Of a stretch of DNA of 24,925 nt, positions 1 through 6,980 are shown piece after piece. Made by a program: the position numbers and the translations under genes. The stretch is from contig JBAZNF010000018.1 in NCBI GenBank assembly GCA_041649335.1, positions 1-24,925 of the forward strand. Reading direction: 5' to 3'. Position 1 is the first letter of the stretch. Each line of letters starts with the position of its first letter. The notes below the pieces were generated by a model. That model worked only from the letters and a program-made list of their open reading frames with translations, was not told the DNA's origin and searched no databases. The DNA comes from JBAYGJ01 sp041649335 (GTDB lineage Bacteria > Patescibacteriota > Patescibacteriia > UBA10025 > JAHIVO01).

Positions 1-482
1 ACTACAATCCGAACATATACCCGGCCGATGAGTACCAGCGTCGTTTCGAAGAATCGCGGGATTATTGCAAAAAACATGGCATTCATTTTATTGAATTGCT
101 TCCGGATCAGGACCGTTGGTTTGTGTTGACCAAAGGCCATGAACAGGACCCGGAACGGGGAGAGCGATGTACGATGTGCTACCGCATGCGGATGGAAAAA
201 ACCGCGCAGTATGCCAAAGAGCATGGCTATAATGTATTCGGAACCGACCTATCGATCAGTCCGCATAAAGATGCCGTGCGGTTAAATAGTATCGGCCGGG
301 TTTTAGAACAAGAATACGGCATCACGTATCTAATGGCGGACTTCAAGAAACAGGACGGGTTTAAGAAAGCGATGGAGTTAAGCAGGAATGAATGTTTTTA
401 TCGGCAGAATTACTGTGGATGTGTCTATAGTATGCAGGCACTAAACTCGAAAACCGAAATTCGAAACAATATTAAAATTTAA
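1..482 (+). CDS. queH: Epoxyqueuosine reductase QueH, 5'-truncated by window edge
   Basis: QueH reduces epoxyqueuosine to queuosine in tRNA, the last step of queuosine synthesis, and is a non-homologous alternative to QueG. The reading frame is open from base 3, so the true start lies outside the window. Visible family signatures are the opening YNPNIYP block, GERCTMCYRMRM, the SISPHKD block, and the C-terminal QNYCGC block. These Cys residues are expected to bind the iron-sulfur and iron centres; the N-terminal Cys pair of the family would lie upstream and cannot be checked. The last codons (KTEIRNNIKI) and the stop lie inside a long imperfect palindrome starting at 457, so the C-terminus looks altered by that element. 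A queuosine-precursor transporter gene (22196-22876) lies in the same window. Confidence 0.93.
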   Translation, partial: YNPNIYPADEYQRRFEESRDYCKKHGIHFIELLPDQDRWFVLTKGHEQDPERGERCTMCYRMRMEKTAQYAKEHGYNVFGTDLSISPHKDAVRLNSIGRVLEQEYGITYLMADFKKQDGFKKAMELSRNECFYRQNYCGCVYSMQALNSKTEIRNNIKI

Positions 483-557
483 AAACAAATTATTGAAACG
501 AAAAATATTTACTCGTTTGGTTAATTGAATTTGTTTGGAATTTTATATTTCGAATTT
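457..557. repeat. Long imperfect palindrome (element E) at the queH 3' end
   Basis: A 101-bp AT-rich inverted repeat. Perfect paired words are AAATTCGAAA at 457-466 with TTTCGAATTT at 548-557 (10 bp), AAACAAATT at 483-491 with AATTTGTTT at 528-536 (9 bp), and AAACGA at 496-501 with TCGTTT at 513-518 (6 bp), leaving an 11-nt loop. A second small palindrome follows (AGAATTT 558-564 with AAATTCT 571-577). The left arm starts inside queH and supplies its stop codon. It could act as a terminator-like structure or be a non-autonomous repeat; no U-tract follows the stem directly. Confidence 0.7.
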
Positions 558-580
558 AGAATTTATTTCGAAATTCTTGC

Positions 581-627
581 TTCGAATTTTAACTTACTTA
601 TGTTATAATTAGACCATAGAAATGGTC
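581..627 (+). promoter_or_regulatory. Promoter with extended -10 and an operator-like hairpin before the CoA-binding gene
   Basis: TTCGAA (581-586, a weak -35) is followed after 17 nt by TATAAT (604-609), with TG at 601-602 forming an extended -10. A perfect inverted repeat, GACCAT-agaa-ATGGTC (612-627), sits exactly where transcription should start, 8 nt before the ATG at 636. It may be a repressor operator or a 5' leader hairpin that controls translation. No Shine-Dalgarno sequence is present. Confidence 0.6.
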
Positions 628-635
628 AATTTTTT

Positions 636-1004
636 ATGCCAACAGTCGCAATTATCGGTGCCTCCAATAATCCAGCCAAGTTCGGAAATAAGGCTGTACG
701 TGCATATATCAAGCAAGGGTGGACAGTCTATCCCATTAACCCCAGTAAGTCGTTGATAGCCAATATACGGGCCTATACAAGCGTCGTAGAGGCTCCGCAG
801 CCCCTCGACAGGGTAAGTTTGTATGTGCCGTCCGATGTGGGGATGACTCTGTTGGAAGATATCGCCGCCGTTAAGCCTAAAGAATTTTTCATTAATCCCG
901 GCGCAGAAAGTGACGTGCTGATTGCCAGGGCAAAACAATTAGGCCTGAATCCGATCCTGGCCTGTTCAATACGGGATATACATGAAGACCCGAGTGAATA
1001 TTAA
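636..1004 (+). CDS. CoA-binding domain protein (YccU family)
   Basis: A 122-residue single-domain Rossmann-fold protein of the CoA-binding family. The N-terminal block VAIIGASNNPAKFGNKA (about residues 4-20) is the nucleotide/CoA-binding turn, followed by the VYPINPS strand and the VPSDVG and PGAES blocks typical of YccU-like proteins. The family is thought to bind CoA or acyl-CoA, but its biological role is not settled. The start at 636 follows a well-placed promoter, and the next gene, rpiB, begins 16 bp after the stop, so the two are probably cotranscribed and head the pentose phosphate cluster. Length is normal for the family. Confidence 0.85.
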   Translation: MPTVAIIGASNNPAKFGNKAVRAYIKQGWTVYPINPSKSLIANIRAYTSVVEAPQPLDRVSLYVPSDVGMTLLEDIAAVKPKEFFINPGAESDVLIARAKQLGLNPILACSIRDIHEDPSEY

Positions 1005-1020
1005 AATTGGAAATTTATTT

Positions 1021-1461
1021 ATGATTTATATTGCGTCAGATTACGCTGGATATAAACTTAAAGAAAAAGTAAAAAATTATTTGTCTTCAAAAAAAATTGC
1101 TTATTCTGACTTGGGCTGTGATTCGGATAAAGTAAAAAATGATTTTCCGGAATTTGCCAAAAAGGTGGCATTAATTGTAAGAAAATCAAAAAAAGATTTA
1201 GGCATTTTGGTTTGCGGCGCCGGATATGGCATGTGCATTGCCGCAAACAGGCTTAGGGGAGTTAGGGCGGTATCAGTTTTTAATGCTTTGCAGGCTCGCT
1301 ATAGTAAAACGCACGACAATGCTAATATTCTGTGCCTGTCTAAATGGATGACGGATCCGCAAGCGCTAAAAGGCATTATTTCGACGTGGTTGGTGACCAA
1401 ATTCCAGCCGCTATCCCGACGTGTACGGAGATTTAAAACAATTGACCGATGGCCACAATAG
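1021..1461 (+). CDS. rpiB: Ribose-5-phosphate isomerase B
   Basis: RpiB interconverts ribose-5-phosphate and ribulose-5-phosphate. Motifs are IASDYAGYKLKE at the N-terminus (sugar-phosphate binding Asp), VCGAGYGMCIAANR with the catalytic Cys, and the KTHDNANIL block (the family's R/K-x-HN-x-AN). I chose ATG 1021 because the family begins at MIYIASD; an in-frame ATG at 982 would add 13 residues encoded inside the preceding CoA-binding gene. The protein is 146 aa. Its C-terminal tail is basic (SRRVRRFK), and its 3' end overlaps the start of rpe by 13 bp, so the two genes are likely translationally coupled. AT-rich codon use in the first half contrasts with that of tal and tkt. Confidence 0.93.
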   Translation: MIYIASDYAGYKLKEKVKNYLSSKKIAYSDLGCDSDKVKNDFPEFAKKVALIVRKSKKDLGILVCGAGYGMCIAANRLRGVRAVSVFNALQARYSKTHDNANILCLSKWMTDPQALKGIISTWLVTKFQPLSRRVRRFKTIDRWPQ

Positions 1462-2081
1462 TCCCAGCTATATTGACTAACGACATTATTGAGCTGAATA
1501 AAAAACTCGGCATGCTTTCTGGATTGGTTGAATGGGCACAGATTGATATAATGGATGGAAAATTTGTGGAAACCCTTTCTATAAAACCAGAGGAATTAGA
1601 GTTGTTACAAACTGATTTACGATTAGAGGTCCATCTCATGGTTCAGGATCCAAGAGCATGGCTACCGTACCTGCCCAAGGAAAAGTTTGAAAGGATTATT
1701 TTTCATTATGAGGCCGTACCCGAGCCAGAAGGATTAATTGAAGAATTGAAAGAAACCGGGTATCAGGTTGGTTTGGCACTGAAACCGGAAACGCCGCTCG
1801 AAGCAATTGAACCATTTATTGACCTGGTTGATCTGGTGCTGTTTCTGGCCGTGGATCCTGGCCGTCAAGGCCAACAGTATCATCCTGAAGTCGTTGTGAA
1901 AGCTGAGGCGATGCGCGATATGGATACCCGGACGCTGATCGGCGTGGACGGCGGTATTAATGAGCAGACAATCGGCCAGCTGGTCAGTGCCGGCGTAGAC
2001 TGGTTCTGCGTCGGGTCGGCGCTTTTCAAAGACGGAAAAGTGCCGGAAAATTTATTGAAATTACAAGAACAATTAATCTGA
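1449..2081 (+). CDS. rpe: Ribulose-phosphate 3-epimerase (divergent)
   Basis: A 210-aa TIM-barrel protein that should interconvert ribulose-5-phosphate and xylulose-5-phosphate. Recognisable blocks are VPAILT, IDIMDGKFV (32-40), EVHLMVQDP (60-68), LKPETP, VDPGRQGQQY (135-144), GVDGGIN (165-171) and VGSALF. The catalytic Asp residues D33 and D167 and metal-ligand His62 are present. The first metal-ligand His of the usual H-x-D-x-MDG motif is Gln31 here, and the normal NPGF-x-GQ loop reads DPGRQGQ. The protein is therefore a divergent Rpe, or a related phosphate-sugar epimerase with altered metal binding. Its position between rpiB and transaldolase supports the epimerase assignment. Confidence 0.82.
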   Translation: MATIVPAILTNDIIELNKKLGMLSGLVEWAQIDIMDGKFVETLSIKPEELELLQTDLRLEVHLMVQDPRAWLPYLPKEKFERIIFHYEAVPEPEGLIEELKETGYQVGLALKPETPLEAIEPFIDLVDLVLFLAVDPGRQGQQYHPEVVVKAEAMRDMDTRTLIGVDGGINEQTIGQLVSAGVDWFCVGSALFKDGKVPENLLKLQEQLI

Positions 2082-2086
2082 ACGAT

Positions 2087-2204
2087 GTAATAAGTTGAAT
2101 GTTAAAGGAAGAGAGTATAGAAAAAGGTTGAACGTTATAGGATTGTTTTCTTATTACTTTCAACTGATTACCAAACTTCTTTCCTTAAACTTTTAACCTT
2201 TAAC
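2087..2204. repeat. Imperfect palindrome (element C) between rpe and transaldolase
   Basis: The 135-bp gap holds inverted words: GTTAAAGG (2101-2108) with CCTTTAAC (2197-2204), and GTAATAAG (2087-2094) with CTTATTAC (2150-2157), each 8 bp and perfect. Further GTTGAA and TTTCAAC words are near-complementary. The pairings are not fully nested, so alternative folds are possible. No clear promoter or Shine-Dalgarno sequence was seen in front of the ATG at 2217. Confidence 0.55.
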
Positions 2205-2216
2205 TAAATCAGCAAT

Positions 2217-2864
2217 ATGAAAATTTTTATCGACACGGCCATTATCAAAGAAATTGAATGGGCTGAAGAGCGGGGACTCATCGACGGCGTAACTACCAAT
2301 CCGACCCTGCTGGCCAAGGCTGACCGCAAACTCGGCGAAACGGTGCATGACATCTTATCCCTGATCAAGGACCGGCCAGTCAGCATAGAAGCGGTTTCGC
2401 AGAATACAGATGAACTGGTTAATGAAGCCAGGGCTATAGCCAAACTGTCAAAAAATGTGGTAGTCAAGATTCCAATGACTGATGAGGGCCTGCAGGCCGT
2501 AACCCAGCTGGAACCAAAGGGGATCCATACTGACGTGACGCTGGTTTTCACCGTCTCTCAGGCACTCCTGGCGGCCCGGGCCGGAGCGACTATGGTCAGT
2601 CTGTTCGTCGGTCGCCTGGACGATGCCGGGAAAAAAGGGATGGAACTAGTACGTCAGACTGTTCAGGCATTTAAAAATTTCAGTTTCAAGACGAATGTCC
2701 TGGTTGCCTCGGTCCGCAGCGTACAGCACGTGGAAGAGGCGGCTTTGGCCGGTGCTGACATTATTACCGTTCCGTTTAAAATCCTGTCACAGATGTACCG
2801 GCATGAATTAACGGACAAAGGGGTGAAGAAGTTTTTTCAGGATTGGGAGAATATACCGAAATAG
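2217..2864 (+). CDS. tal: Transaldolase, short (FSA/TalC-type) family
   Basis: A 215-aa class I aldolase-fold protein. The Schiff-base lysine is K84 in VVVKIPMT, and the GVTTNPT phosphate/substrate block is at residues 24-30. The stretch TLVFTVSQALLAARAGA plus FVGRLDD resembles small transaldolases more than fructose-6-phosphate aldolases, so I call it transaldolase, moving a dihydroxyacetone unit between sedoheptulose-7-P and glyceraldehyde-3-P. The aldolase alternative cannot be excluded by eye: the residue that is usually Tyr before the VSPF block is Met here. It lies between rpe and transketolase, as expected for a pentose phosphate cluster. The ATG at 2217 lacks a Shine-Dalgarno sequence. 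Confidence 0.9.
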   Translation: MKIFIDTAIIKEIEWAEERGLIDGVTTNPTLLAKADRKLGETVHDILSLIKDRPVSIEAVSQNTDELVNEARAIAKLSKNVVVKIPMTDEGLQAVTQLEPKGIHTDVTLVFTVSQALLAARAGATMVSLFVGRLDDAGKKGMELVRQTVQAFKNFSFKTNVLVASVRSVQHVEEAALAGADIITVPFKILSQMYRHELTDKGVKKFFQDWENIPK

Positions 2865-2968
2865 GATATCTGTAGAATCGGCGTTTGCGCGGCTCGTATC
2901 GGTATCGTTTAGCGGTAAAAAAACCTCAAACCCAACAATCCTTTTAATTCATTTAACGGATTAAAATT

Positions 2969-4189
2969 ATGAGAATGGAAACATACCAGCACGCGCCTGA
3001 GGTTGCGGAAGAAATACATTCACATAATGAGGGGAAAATCCGCAGTCGCGAGCTTTTAACGGACGGAAGGCTGGAGATAACCTGCGAGAACGGGATGCGC
3101 TTTTACCTTGAGGAAGTGAAGAGCCCGGAAGCGGAAGAGGTTACCCAGTTTCATGATTTTCTTGAATCTTCTTTTGAAGCGGATGAAATCGATACGATTG
3201 AGTCCCAGAGAAATGCTCTGCGGGAAAACGACAGGAAGCCGCATGAGAGGAATTTCGATTTTTATGTAAAAATCCTGAAAAATGAATCGGGCGAAGTTGT
3301 CGGCGGAATGCAGGCGACTAGTTCGTCGGCAGCAGGAGAAGACGGGAAGAAGCTTGGGTGGAGCGTCGGTTTCGGTCACTACATTGTCATAGATCCGGCA
3401 TACCGTCGCCTGGGCCTAGCGCCGGAGTTGTATGCGGATTTCTATTCCTGGGGAGAAAGCCGGGCGCAGCAGAGGGGAGAGCCGCTCAAATATTTCGTCG
3501 GGGAAGTAGTGCCGGCAAATGAAAGGAATTTTGAAAAAGACCATGGCGGAGGGCGGCTTTTCCTCGATAAAGAAGAAGGGCTCGAGGAAATCCGATATTA
3601 TCAGGCGCCGCTCGATTTTGACCGCCAAACCGGCGAGCCTATGGGAGGGCCGGTTGCGGACCATCTCATGCTGGGCCGCGCTGGCATCGCAAAAACTGGA
3701 TCGCCGGAAAAAATTTGGGCGGTTCCGCGCGAGGACGTACTCGCCTGCGCCCGTGCAATTTATGAAATTAATAACGTATATCCGGTTATCCGGGATCTTC
3801 GTGGGTACAAGGATTTTTGGCACCGCGATACGATCGATGGCGATCCAGCTGTCGTGAGGGCCCTGGAGCACATCAAAGCGTATTATCAACAACTGAAGGA
3901 GCAAATGGCCGGCGGCGCTGACCAGGTGTATGTCATAGATTCCGGGATACGGAAATACTATGAAAATTTTTCCAAATTTGGCAGGTTTGGCAGGCTGGTC
4001 GATCCGAAAAGAGTAGAGGGTGGTTTTGGGATGGGTGATGTCGCGCATCAACAGCTTGAAGCTCTCGAGGGACATTTTGAGCCTGTAGAAAAAGACTTGG
4101 CCCGATGGACGAGCAAACCGCATACCAATATAAAGTATCATACCGATGCTGACAGGACTGGTCCTTTGGGAGATAAATCATATTTATAA
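2969..4189 (+). CDS. GNAT-fold acetyltransferase-like protein of unknown substrate
   Basis: A 406-aa soluble protein. Residues about 95-185 look like a GNAT domain: a strand FDFYVKILKNESGEVVGG, then HYIVIDPAYRRLGLAPELY (137-155) in which RRLGLA matches the acetyl-CoA pyrophosphate-binding R/Q-x-x-G-x-G/A loop. Residues about 200-406 are not recognised; they are charged with several Tyr/Trp and no membrane segment. It sits between transaldolase and transketolase in the same direction, but nothing in the sequence ties it to sugar metabolism. A 241-codon antisense frame (3416-4141) is a shadow. ATG 2969 and ATG 2975 are both possible starts; neither has a Shine-Dalgarno sequence. Substrate unknown. 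Confidence 0.7.
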   Translation: MRMETYQHAPEVAEEIHSHNEGKIRSRELLTDGRLEITCENGMRFYLEEVKSPEAEEVTQFHDFLESSFEADEIDTIESQRNALRENDRKPHERNFDFYVKILKNESGEVVGGMQATSSSAAGEDGKKLGWSVGFGHYIVIDPAYRRLGLAPELYADFYSWGESRAQQRGEPLKYFVGEVVPANERNFEKDHGGGRLFLDKEEGLEEIRYYQAPLDFDRQTGEPMGGPVADHLMLGRAGIAKTGSPEKIWAVPREDVLACARAIYEINNVYPVIRDLRGYKDFWHRDTIDGDPAVVRALEHIKAYYQQLKEQMAGGADQVYVIDSGIRKYYENFSKFGRFGRLVDPKRVEGGFGMGDVAHQQLEALEGHFEPVEKDLARWTSKPHTNIKYHTDADRTGPLGDKSYL

Positions 4190-4198
4190 TAAGTATTT

Positions 4199-4291
4199 TG
4201 CCTATTACATGATTTAAGGTTAAGTTAATAAATGATCAAATATATTATTAATGATAATTTGCTTCACTTATTTCAGTATGAGAGTTAGGCA
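4199..4291. repeat. Weak palindromic element between the GNAT gene and transketolase
   Basis: TGCCTA (4199-4204) pairs with TAGGCA (4286-4291), enclosing TTAATAA (4225-4231) paired with TTATTAA (4245-4251). The region is very AT-rich and ends 9 nt before the transketolase ATG. It is weaker than the other intergenic palindromes in this window and may be chance in AT-rich DNA. Confidence 0.35.
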
Positions 4292-4300
4292 TATTTCATT

Positions 4301-6151
4301 ATGAAAAAAAAATCTGATTTAAAATCACTGGTCACATTACTCCGTTATTGGATCCTGAAATCGACAACGCAAGCCGGATCCGGGCACCCGTCGTCCTCGT
4401 TATCAGCCGTGGAACTGATGGCCGGCCTGCTGTTCGGCGGCACGTTTTGTTTTGATATTAAGAATCCGGGCAATCCGAATAATGACCGGCTAATCTTTTC
4501 TAAAGGCCATGCCGCGCCGTTATTCTATGCCTTATGGACGGCGGCCGGTGCCATCCCGGAGCAGGAACTGATGTCTTTGCGCCAATTTAACAGCCGTCTG
4601 GAGGGGCATCCGACCATGACCTTTCCGTTTACCGAGGCAGCCACCGGATCGCTCGGCCAGGGGCTTTCTGTGGGCTTAGGGATGGCCCTGAACGCCAAGT
4701 ACCTGGATAAACTGTCATATCGCACGTATGTCCTGCTTGGCGACAGCGAGATGGCCGAGGGGCAGGTATGGGAGGCTATTCAATTGACTGCTCATTACAA
4801 GCTGGATAACTTAGTCGGTATTTTAGACGTGAACCGTTTGGGTCAGTGCGGAGAAACAATGCACGGGCATAATGTTTTGGAATATGAAAAAAGAATCAAG
4901 GCTTTCGGCTGGCAGACCATCGTCGTTGACGGACACTCTTTGCCAAAAATATTGACTGCGTTCAAAAAAGCGGCCAAAGCAAAAGGCAAACCGGTGATGG
5001 TTATTGCCAGGACGTTGAAAGGCAAAGGAGTGAAGCTGATGGAAAATAAGGACGGTTGGCATGGCAAGGCATTAAAGTCGGAAGAACTTGAGGTTGCATT
5101 AAAACAGTTAGGCAAGATTGATACGACTGCCCGCAGCATTATTGAATTGCCAAAGGCTGGTAAACCCAGTCCGTTACCGTCTGGAAAAGTTGAAAGTATG
5201 CCATTGGACAAACACATTGCCACCCGAAAAGCTTTTGGTTATGTGTTGACGCGGTTGGCTGACCAGTTGCCTATAGTTTCCCTGGATGCTGAAACGTCTA
5301 ACTCGACCTATGCGGATATTTTCCAAAAAGCGTATCCAAAACGGTTTTTCCAAATGTACATTGCTGAGCAGAATATGGTCAGCACGGCTGTCGGTCTAGC
5401 CCGTCGCGGCAAGATACCGTTTGCTTCCACCTTCGCCGCGTTTTTGACCAGAGTGTTTGACCAGGCGCGGATGGCCAGTTATTCCGAGGCGAATATCAAG
5501 ATCGTCGGTTCACATGCCGGAGTTTCCATCGGACAGGATGGAGTGTCGCAAATGGGGCTGGAAGACATCGCCATGTTCCGTTCGTTGATTAACAGTATCG
5601 TGTTATATCCTTGCGACGCCGTTTCGTGCGATAAGCTGGTTGAGCAAGCGGCCAGGCACAAAGGATTAGTCTATATCCGCAGCACACGGGCCGAGACGCC
5701 TATTATTTATAATACTAATGAACAATTTCCCATCGGCGGCAGTAAAGTTTTACATCGAAGCGATAAAGACGTAGCCACGGTCGTGACGGCCGGCATCACT
5801 GTTTTTGAAGCGCTAAAAGCGTATGACGAGCTGAAAAAGCAGGGGATTAATATCCGCGTCATTGACCTGTACAGCATAAAGCCGGTGGACGTGAAAACCC
5901 TGGAGCAGGCCGCCAAGGAGACTAAGGCGGTCATTACTGTTGAGGACCATTATCCGCAGGGAGGCTTGGGAGAGGCAGTTTTGAGCGCCCTTCGACATGC
6001 TAAGGCGCATGTAGTGAAACTAGCAGTGACCAAAATGCCGAAGTCTGGGAAACCAGATGAACTGTTGCAATATGAAGGAATTTCGAAAAATGGCATTATT
6101 AATGCAGTAAAGAGTACTTTAAATCCGAGATATAAAATTCCTAATTTCTAA
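4301..6151 (+). CDS. tkt: Transketolase, full-length single chain
   Basis: A 616-aa thiamine-diphosphate enzyme that moves two-carbon units between ketose and aldose phosphates. Domain order is an N-terminal TPP-binding domain (about 1-270), a pyrimidine-binding domain (about 305-480) and a C-terminal transketolase domain (about 490-610). Key features are SGHPSS with His29, SKGHAAP with His70, the TPP/Mg motif starting GDSE (147-150) and ending at Asn178 in DVNR, and the TPP-activating Glu356 in IAEQNM. The GDSEMAEGQVWEA block and 616-aa length match the short, mammalian-like transketolases. It completes the rpiB-rpe-tal-tkt set. The last codons (IPNF-stop) lie in the left arm of a palindromic element starting at 6141. 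Confidence 0.95.
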   Translation: MKKKSDLKSLVTLLRYWILKSTTQAGSGHPSSSLSAVELMAGLLFGGTFCFDIKNPGNPNNDRLIFSKGHAAPLFYALWTAAGAIPEQELMSLRQFNSRLEGHPTMTFPFTEAATGSLGQGLSVGLGMALNAKYLDKLSYRTYVLLGDSEMAEGQVWEAIQLTAHYKLDNLVGILDVNRLGQCGETMHGHNVLEYEKRIKAFGWQTIVVDGHSLPKILTAFKKAAKAKGKPVMVIARTLKGKGVKLMENKDGWHGKALKSEELEVALKQLGKIDTTARSIIELPKAGKPSPLPSGKVESMPLDKHIATRKAFGYVLTRLADQLPIVSLDAETSNSTYADIFQKAYPKRFFQMYIAEQNMVSTAVGLARRGKIPFASTFAAFLTRVFDQARMASYSEANIKIVGSHAGVSIGQDGVSQMGLEDIAMFRSLINSIVLYPCDAVSCDKLVEQAARHKGLVYIRSTRAETPIIYNTNEQFPIGGSKVLHRSDKDVATVVTAGITVFEALKAYDELKKQGINIRVIDLYSIKPVDVKTLEQAAKETKAVITVEDHYPQGGLGEAVLSALRHAKAHVVKLAVTKMPKSGKPDELLQYEGISKNGIINAVKSTLNPRYKIPNF

Positions 6152-6249
6152 TGATTAATTTCTAATCAAATCCCAATTAATCAATGACTCATTGAATATT
6201 CAGGAATTAGACATTGATTAGTAATTAGCAATTCTTAATTAGAAATTAG
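6141..6249. repeat. Long imperfect palindrome (element A) at the tkt 3' end
   Basis: A 109-bp inverted repeat. The outer 12 bp CTAATTTCTAAT (from 6141) are matched exactly by the reverse complement of the sequence ending at 6249; inner words such as TAATCAATG recur in inverted form. The left arm overlaps the last tkt codons and contributes the stop. It shares the word ATCAAATCCCAAT and AATGACT-type words with element B at 10011-10165, which suggests a common family. Confidence 0.7.
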
Positions 6250-6291
6250 TTTACTACTATTGTTTTGATATTCACTCTTCTGATTTAAAAA

Positions 6292-6756
6292 ATGCCTCAT
6301 ATCCACGATTTAATCGATTTCACTGTTGTAGCTTACATTGTGTATGGCGAAAAGGTTTTAATGATCCACCATAAGAAATTGAGCAAATGGCTGCCGATCG
6401 GCGGGCATATCGAGCTTGATGAAGACCCTGACGAGGCGTTATTCCGCGAGGTTAAAGAAGAATGCGGCTTGGAAGTTGAAGTGTCCGGCAAGAAATCGCC
6501 TTACCACATATTGGGCAAGAAATACCTTTTTCCCCCGGAATACATGGACATCCATCAGATTAACGAAAATCACCGCCATATCAGCATGGTGTATTTTGCT
6601 AAAGCGAATTCGGACAAGTTCGTCCTGGCCGCAAAGGAACACCATGCCATACGCTGGTTCACCGACCAAGAGCTGGACGATCCGCAGTATGCTATCGACC
6701 CCGACCTTCGTTTTTATGCGAGAGAAGCACTTAAAAAGTTTGGTAATAAATGGTAA
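6292..6756 (+). CDS. NUDIX hydrolase
   Basis: A 154-aa NUDIX protein that hydrolyses a nucleoside diphosphate linked to another group; the substrate cannot be read from sequence. The Nudix box is complete at residues 38-60: Gly38, Glu44, then REVKEECGL with the metal-binding Glu residues E53, E56 and E57. The N-terminus runs directly into the beta-strand FTVVAYIVYGEKVLMIHH. The C-terminal part has HHAIRWFTDQEL, a pattern common in NUDIX proteins. The start at 6292 has no Shine-Dalgarno sequence. It is followed by the relic of a kinase start and then the PfkB kinase. Confidence 0.92.
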   Translation: MPHIHDLIDFTVVAYIVYGEKVLMIHHKKLSKWLPIGGHIELDEDPDEALFREVKEECGLEVEVSGKKSPYHILGKKYLFPPEYMDIHQINENHRHISMVYFAKANSDKFVLAAKEHHAIRWFTDQELDDPQYAIDPDLRFYAREALKKFGNKW

Positions 6757-6800
6757 AAGTGTTATTATAAAGGCGATAATTTATTAGCAAGGAATACTCC

Positions 6801-6851
6801 ATGTTCTATGACGTCATCACAATCGGCTCTGGGGGAGGGAGTGAGGAGTAG
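6801..6851 (+). pseudogene. Orphaned 5' end of a second PfkB-type kinase gene
   Basis: ATG 6801 has a good Shine-Dalgarno sequence (AAGGA, 6789-6793, 7 nt upstream) and reads MFYDVITIGS before running into repeat DNA and stopping at TAG 6849-6851 (16 codons). The intact kinase gene starts at 6981 with MPFDVITIGS. Eight of ten residues are identical while most codons differ only at silent positions, so this looks like the start of a diverged paralogue whose remainder was lost and replaced by a palindromic element. It could instead be an old partial duplication of the downstream gene start. Confidence 0.6.
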
Positions 6852-6950
6852 GGGTGAGAGATGAGTCGAGAGCTGAGAAGTGAGGGTTAGGTGCGTATTT
6901 CTCACTACTAATCCTCACAACCCGACCCACTTCCCACTCATACCCCACAC
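6841..6950. repeat. G/A-rich versus C/T-rich palindromic element (element D)
   Basis: The left half (6831-6890) is G/A-rich, and the right half (6901-6950) is C/T-rich and roughly its reverse complement. The clearest stem is GTGAGGGTTAG (6880-6890) with CTAATCCTCAC (6908-6918), 11 bp with one G-U pair. GTGAGGAGTAG at 6841-6851 is a second copy of the left-arm word. It sits between the relic start at 6801 and the kinase start at 6981. Confidence 0.6.
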
Positions 6951-6980
6951 CCAAGTCTTCGTAAGTTAATCAATACAAAT

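Noticed and set aside
2865..2968. Possible tRNA or small RNA in the gap after transaldolase
   Set aside because: No cloverleaf, CCA end or T-arm consensus could be found; nothing convincing is visible there.
3416..4141. 241-codon open frame on the minus strand inside the GNAT-like gene
   Set aside because: It lies wholly antisense to a frame with a recognisable GNAT motif, its translation shows no family-like motif, and it has no promoter or ribosome site of its own.
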